Origin: Prevotellaceae bacterium
Lineage (GTDB): Bacteria > Bacteroidota > Bacteroidia > Bacteroidales > UBA932
Length of the DNA stretch: 8,382 nt
Direction of reading: 5' to 3'
Assembly (NCBI GenBank): GCA_031285695.1
Contig: JAITVR010000071.1
Location: forward strand, 1 to 8,382
Program-made: the position numbers and the translations under genes
Part shown: positions 6,246 to 8,382 of the stretch, in pieces
Layout: each line of letters begins with the position of its first letter
Position numbering within the stretch: the stretch's first letter is position 1
Notes under the pieces: generated by a model
Seen by the model: the letters and a program-made list of their open reading frames with translations, nothing else
What the model was told of the DNA's origin: nothing
The model's database searches: none

Positions 6246-6728
6246 CTATTTACTGGGTGAAAGCTTCCACCTAACAACAATCATGTCCGATGTTTTGTCG
6301 GGGTGCTGAAACTCTTTGCCATCGGGCGGTACAAGCTCCGGAAAAACGTTGCGCTCGCGGTGCACCTCCTTGTGCTGCGCAAGGTCAATGCACACCATGT
6401 CCACCGCATTGTCGGCGTACAGCATGTTGTTTTTAATGGCCATATCCACGCAGCCCGGCGCCACAATAAAACCCAGCTTACGCGGATTGCTCGGGTCGCT
6501 GTTGTCAATAACGTGAATGCCCTCGTACTTTTCGCCAAGGTAAAGGGTATCGCCCTTGAGGTAAATTTTACCGAGGTTGCGCAGGGTGCGTGGCGCAACA
6601 AATGATACGGATTGCTCCAAATCGCTGCGCTTCATGTACACGGGCGTGTAGTCCGTGTCGAACTCGTAGGGAGGAGGGCAGGCTGTCAGCAGGGGCAGCG
6701 CAACAAGTAAGAGGAGCCACTTTTTCAT
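6246..6728 (-). CDS. LVIVD-repeat lipoprotein, N-terminal-half type
   Basis: The product is 160 aa. A lipoprotein signal, MKKWLLLLVALPLLTAC, has its lipobox LTAC at 14-17 with Cys 17 as the lipidated residue, followed by PPPYEFDTDYTPV. Residues 48-115 hold LVIVD-style blades: GKIYLKGDTLYLGEKYEGIH (53-72), VIDNSDPSNPRKLGFIVAPG (73-92) and VDMAIKNNMLYADNAVDMVC (94-113). The C-terminus, NVFPELVPPDGKEFQHPDKT (127-146) then VVRWKLSPSK, is a region that in full-length relatives, as I recall them, leads into a linker and a second set of blades. Here a stop follows and the next gene supplies that second set with its own lipoprotein signal. The ATG at 6728 is preferred to an upstream TTG at 6749, which lies next to the promoter. 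It is the first gene of a three-gene envelope operon. Confidence 0.8.
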   Translation of the reverse strand: MKKWLLLLVALPLLTACPPPYEFDTDYTPVYMKRSDLEQSVSFVAPRTLRNLGKIYLKGDTLYLGEKYEGIHVIDNSDPSNPRKLGFIVAPGCVDMAIKNNMLYADNAVDMVCIDLAQHKEVHRERNVFPELVPPDGKEFQHPDKTSDMIVVRWKLSPSK

Positions 6729-6751
6729 ACGCAAAGGTTTTTTGCACAAAG

Positions 6752-6782
6752 CAAATGTATGAAAAAATAAAGGTAAACCAAA
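6752..6782 (-). promoter_or_regulatory. Promoter of the lipoprotein/barrel operon
   Basis: On the minus strand TTTG (6782 to 6779), a 19-nt spacer and TACATTTG (6759 to 6752) match the Bacteroidota -33/-7 pattern TTTG-N19-21-TAnnTTTG. Transcription would start about 15-20 nt before the ATG at 6728. The -33 element is only about 10 nt past the helicase stop, and I see no good terminator between, so read-through from the helicase is also possible. Confidence 0.65.
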
Positions 6783-6792
6783 AAACGGCGCG

Positions 6793-8382
6793 CTATTTTC
6801 TTTTTAAAAAAGCCCAATGCCTTGCCACGGCGCGAATATCCTCGTAGCTGTAGCCCTCGCCCAGCTCCTGCAAAATGATGGTGGACGATTTTGCCTCGCC
6901 GCTCACCGCTGATGAAACATGAGGTAAAATGGTCTCCACTTTTTCCTTCGACACAAGGTCAAAAACCGAAACTTCGCCGCTTGTGATGAACTGCTGCAGG
7001 TGGTTGGAAATGGTGGCTACAGTAAGGCTGCGCTCCTGCGCAATGTCGGCCACGGTGCGCCCGCCCTTGAACATTTCGAGCGAGGTGCGCGCGCTTTCGC
7101 CCTTCACAGGCTTTGGTTTTTTGTCCTTGTTTTGGTTTTCTTCGGCTGCTTCAAACAGGTTGCGGCGAGGGGGAACGGTAAGCTCTGCGCCGTTTATCAG
7201 CAGCACATCGTTGTAGCGCACCTTTTTCAAATCTTCCAAAAATAGGGTCATGTTTTCCTCCAGCACGCACAGATTTTTGAGGTAGGTTTTGGCTCTTTTT
7301 CCCCTAAAATTCAAAATATTTTCGCGCAGCGGCAGCAGCATTTTTTCTACAATATCTTTGAAAAAATATTCCGCCGCCTTTTGGCAGCGCTCGGCCAGCG
7401 CAGCGGTACTGCCGCTTTGCTCGGCTTGCTGTGTGAGCAGCTGCAGCTGTGGGCGGAATTTTTGCAGCACGTTTTCCTGCTCTTTTGCGCCGCTTTTTAA
7501 GGCGTAAAGCAGCTTGCGTGCATCGTCAAACTCCTCGCCGGTTTTGTCCTCAAGCAGCTTCTGAAACTCGTATAAAATGCGGTGCAGCGGCTTCCAGTCA
7601 AAGTAGAGCAGCAGGCGCATAGCCCAAAATTTTTGCTTCTCCACCTTCAGTATATCGCTCAGCTCCGGCTCCGGCTTTTCGCTCTGCGAAAGGCGAATGG
7701 CATGCTCATCGGTTTGCACGCAATCCGCACTCACCAACGATTGCAGCACAATTCCATCGAGCGTGGTGCAGCGGCTCAGCGCCACGTAGGCCTGCCCTGC
7801 GGCAAAGGCGCGGCTGATGTCGAGTATCACTTTTTCAAAGGTCAAGCCCTGACTTTTGTGCACCGTAATGGCCCACGCCAGCCGAATGGGGTACTGCGTG
7901 AAGGTTCCCAAAACCTCCTCCTCCAGCTCGCCGCTTTCCTTGTTCAGCGTGTAGCGGTAGTTGCGCCAGGTGTCCTTGTTGAGCTCAATTTCCTTTTCAC
8001 TTTCGTTATCGCCTTGTACAAAAATTTTGTCGAAGCCAATGCGCGTAATGGTACCGATTTTTCCGTTGTAGTAGCGGCGCACATCGCCCATATCGTTTTT
8101 AATGAACATGATTTGCGCACCCTCCTTGAGCTGCATGGTCATGTCGGTAGGTAGGGCGTAGTCGGGGAAATCGCCCTCCACCTCGCCCTTAAATTCGTAC
8201 ATTTTTCCGCCCAACTTTTGCAGCTCTTCGGCGTTGATTTTATCGGCCTGAAAGTTGTGCGTGGTAAGCGTAACGTACTTTTCGCCCTGCGGTGCGCGAA
8301 AGTCTTTAATGTACCTTTTATTCAGCTCGTCCAAGTCCGATTTTTCCAAAATATTATTGCGAACTCGGTTGAGCAAATCCAC
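6793..8382 (-). CDS. Pif1/RecD-like superfamily 1 helicase, C-terminal part with helix-turn-helix (runs off right edge)
   Basis: Only the last 529 codons are present; the Walker A/B half lies beyond the window, and the GTG at the very edge is not taken as a start. Visible are THNFQADKIN (41-50), the SH3-like insert region QIMFIKNDMGDVRRYYNGKIG (about 90-110), helicase motif V-like AITVHKSQGLTFEKVILD (171-188) and motif VI-like AYVALSRC (198-205) with the Arg finger at 204. This is the layout of the Pif1/RecD (SF1B) 5'-3' helicase core. A long charged helical region (240-390) and a basic linker (KDKKPKPVKGES, 419-430) follow. The last 100 residues hold a helix-turn-helix-like segment, SLEMFKGGRTVADIAQERSLTVATISNHLQQFIT (about 434-467), resembling the HTH found at the C-terminus of some RecQ and Pif1-like helicases. 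The protein probably acts in replication or repair. It ends 10 nt before the -33 element of the next operon. Confidence 0.9.
   Translation of the reverse strand: MDLLNRVRNNILEKSDLDELNKRYIKDFRAPQGEKYVTLTTHNFQADKINAEELQKLGGKMYEFKGEVEGDFPDYALPTDMTMQLKEGAQIMFIKNDMGDVRRYYNGKIGTITRIGFDKIFVQGDNESEKEIELNKDTWRNYRYTLNKESGELEEEVLGTFTQYPIRLAWAITVHKSQGLTFEKVILDISRAFAAGQAYVALSRCTTLDGIVLQSLVSADCVQTDEHAIRLSQSEKPEPELSDILKVEKQKFWAMRLLLYFDWKPLHRILYEFQKLLEDKTGEEFDDARKLLYALKSGAKEQENVLQKFRPQLQLLTQQAEQSGSTAALAERCQKAAEYFFKDIVEKMLLPLRENILNFRGKRAKTYLKNLCVLEENMTLFLEDLKKVRYNDVLLINGAELTVPPRRNLFEAAEENQNKDKKPKPVKGESARTSLEMFKGGRTVADIAQERSLTVATISNHLQQFITSGEVSVFDLVSKEKVETILPHVSSAVSGEAKSSTIILQELGEGYSYEDIRAVARHWAFLKRK

Noticed and set aside
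6246..6749. Start of the first lipoprotein at 6749
   Set aside because: The codon is TTG next to the -7 element and would put MCKKPLR before a complete lipoprotein signal starting at 6728.
6783..6800. Terminator after the helicase
   Set aside because: Only a short GCGCGC-type self-complementary word followed by T residues; the stem is too short to call.
7582..8154. 190-codon plus-strand frame opposite the helicase
   Set aside because: Shadow of the helicase, which shows clear motifs in its own frame.

Overview
The window looks like a chromosomal segment from a member of the Bacteroidota (Bacteroidales-like). Evidence: initiation regions are A-rich and lack Shine-Dalgarno sequences; TAnnTTTG -7 elements precede several genes; a MurF-type ligase follows ispE; there are LVIVD-repeat lipoproteins with a QKD-type surface signal; and gene ends carry CCCCCTAAAGGGGG-type inverted repeats. 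The assignment is inference from protein style and promoter grammar, not from a database search.

Layout. Left part, minus strand: the first 40 codons of a MurF-type Mur ligase (1-122, running off the left edge) lie just downstream of ispE (155-973), probably as an operon joining isoprenoid and peptidoglycan precursor synthesis. A separate 102-aa coiled-coil protein (1079-1387) ends at its own terminator. From 1388 to 2135 no gene is supported. This stretch instead holds a perfect 24-nt inverted repeat, a striking array of ten 21-bp units that are each a small palindrome, a candidate promoter/operator cluster, and a second dispersed-type inverted repeat.

Middle, plus strand: groES (2136-2405) and groEL (2514-4148) form the chaperonin operon, separated by a hairpin-bearing spacer and closed by a strong terminator. 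Immediately after it is a two-gene toxin-antitoxin module (4214-4417 antitoxin, 4417-4689 YafQ-type toxin, TGATG overlap) with its own -7 element. A 22-bp stem-loop separates it from convergent genes.

Right part, minus strand: a three-gene envelope operon has a good Bacteroidota promoter (6752-6782). It encodes two lipoproteins (6246-6728 and 5482-6237) that together resemble one longer LVIVD-repeat lipoprotein divided in two, followed by a small outer-membrane beta-barrel (4792-5448). The C-terminal 529 codons of a Pif1/RecD-like helicase with a C-terminal helix-turn-helix region (6793-8382) run off the right edge.

Most genes are housekeeping. The main points of interest are the palindromic 21-bp array and neighbouring repeats upstream of groES, the divided LVIVD lipoprotein, the toxin-antitoxin module behind groEL, and the non-ATG start of ispE. 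I see no convincing novel multi-gene system.
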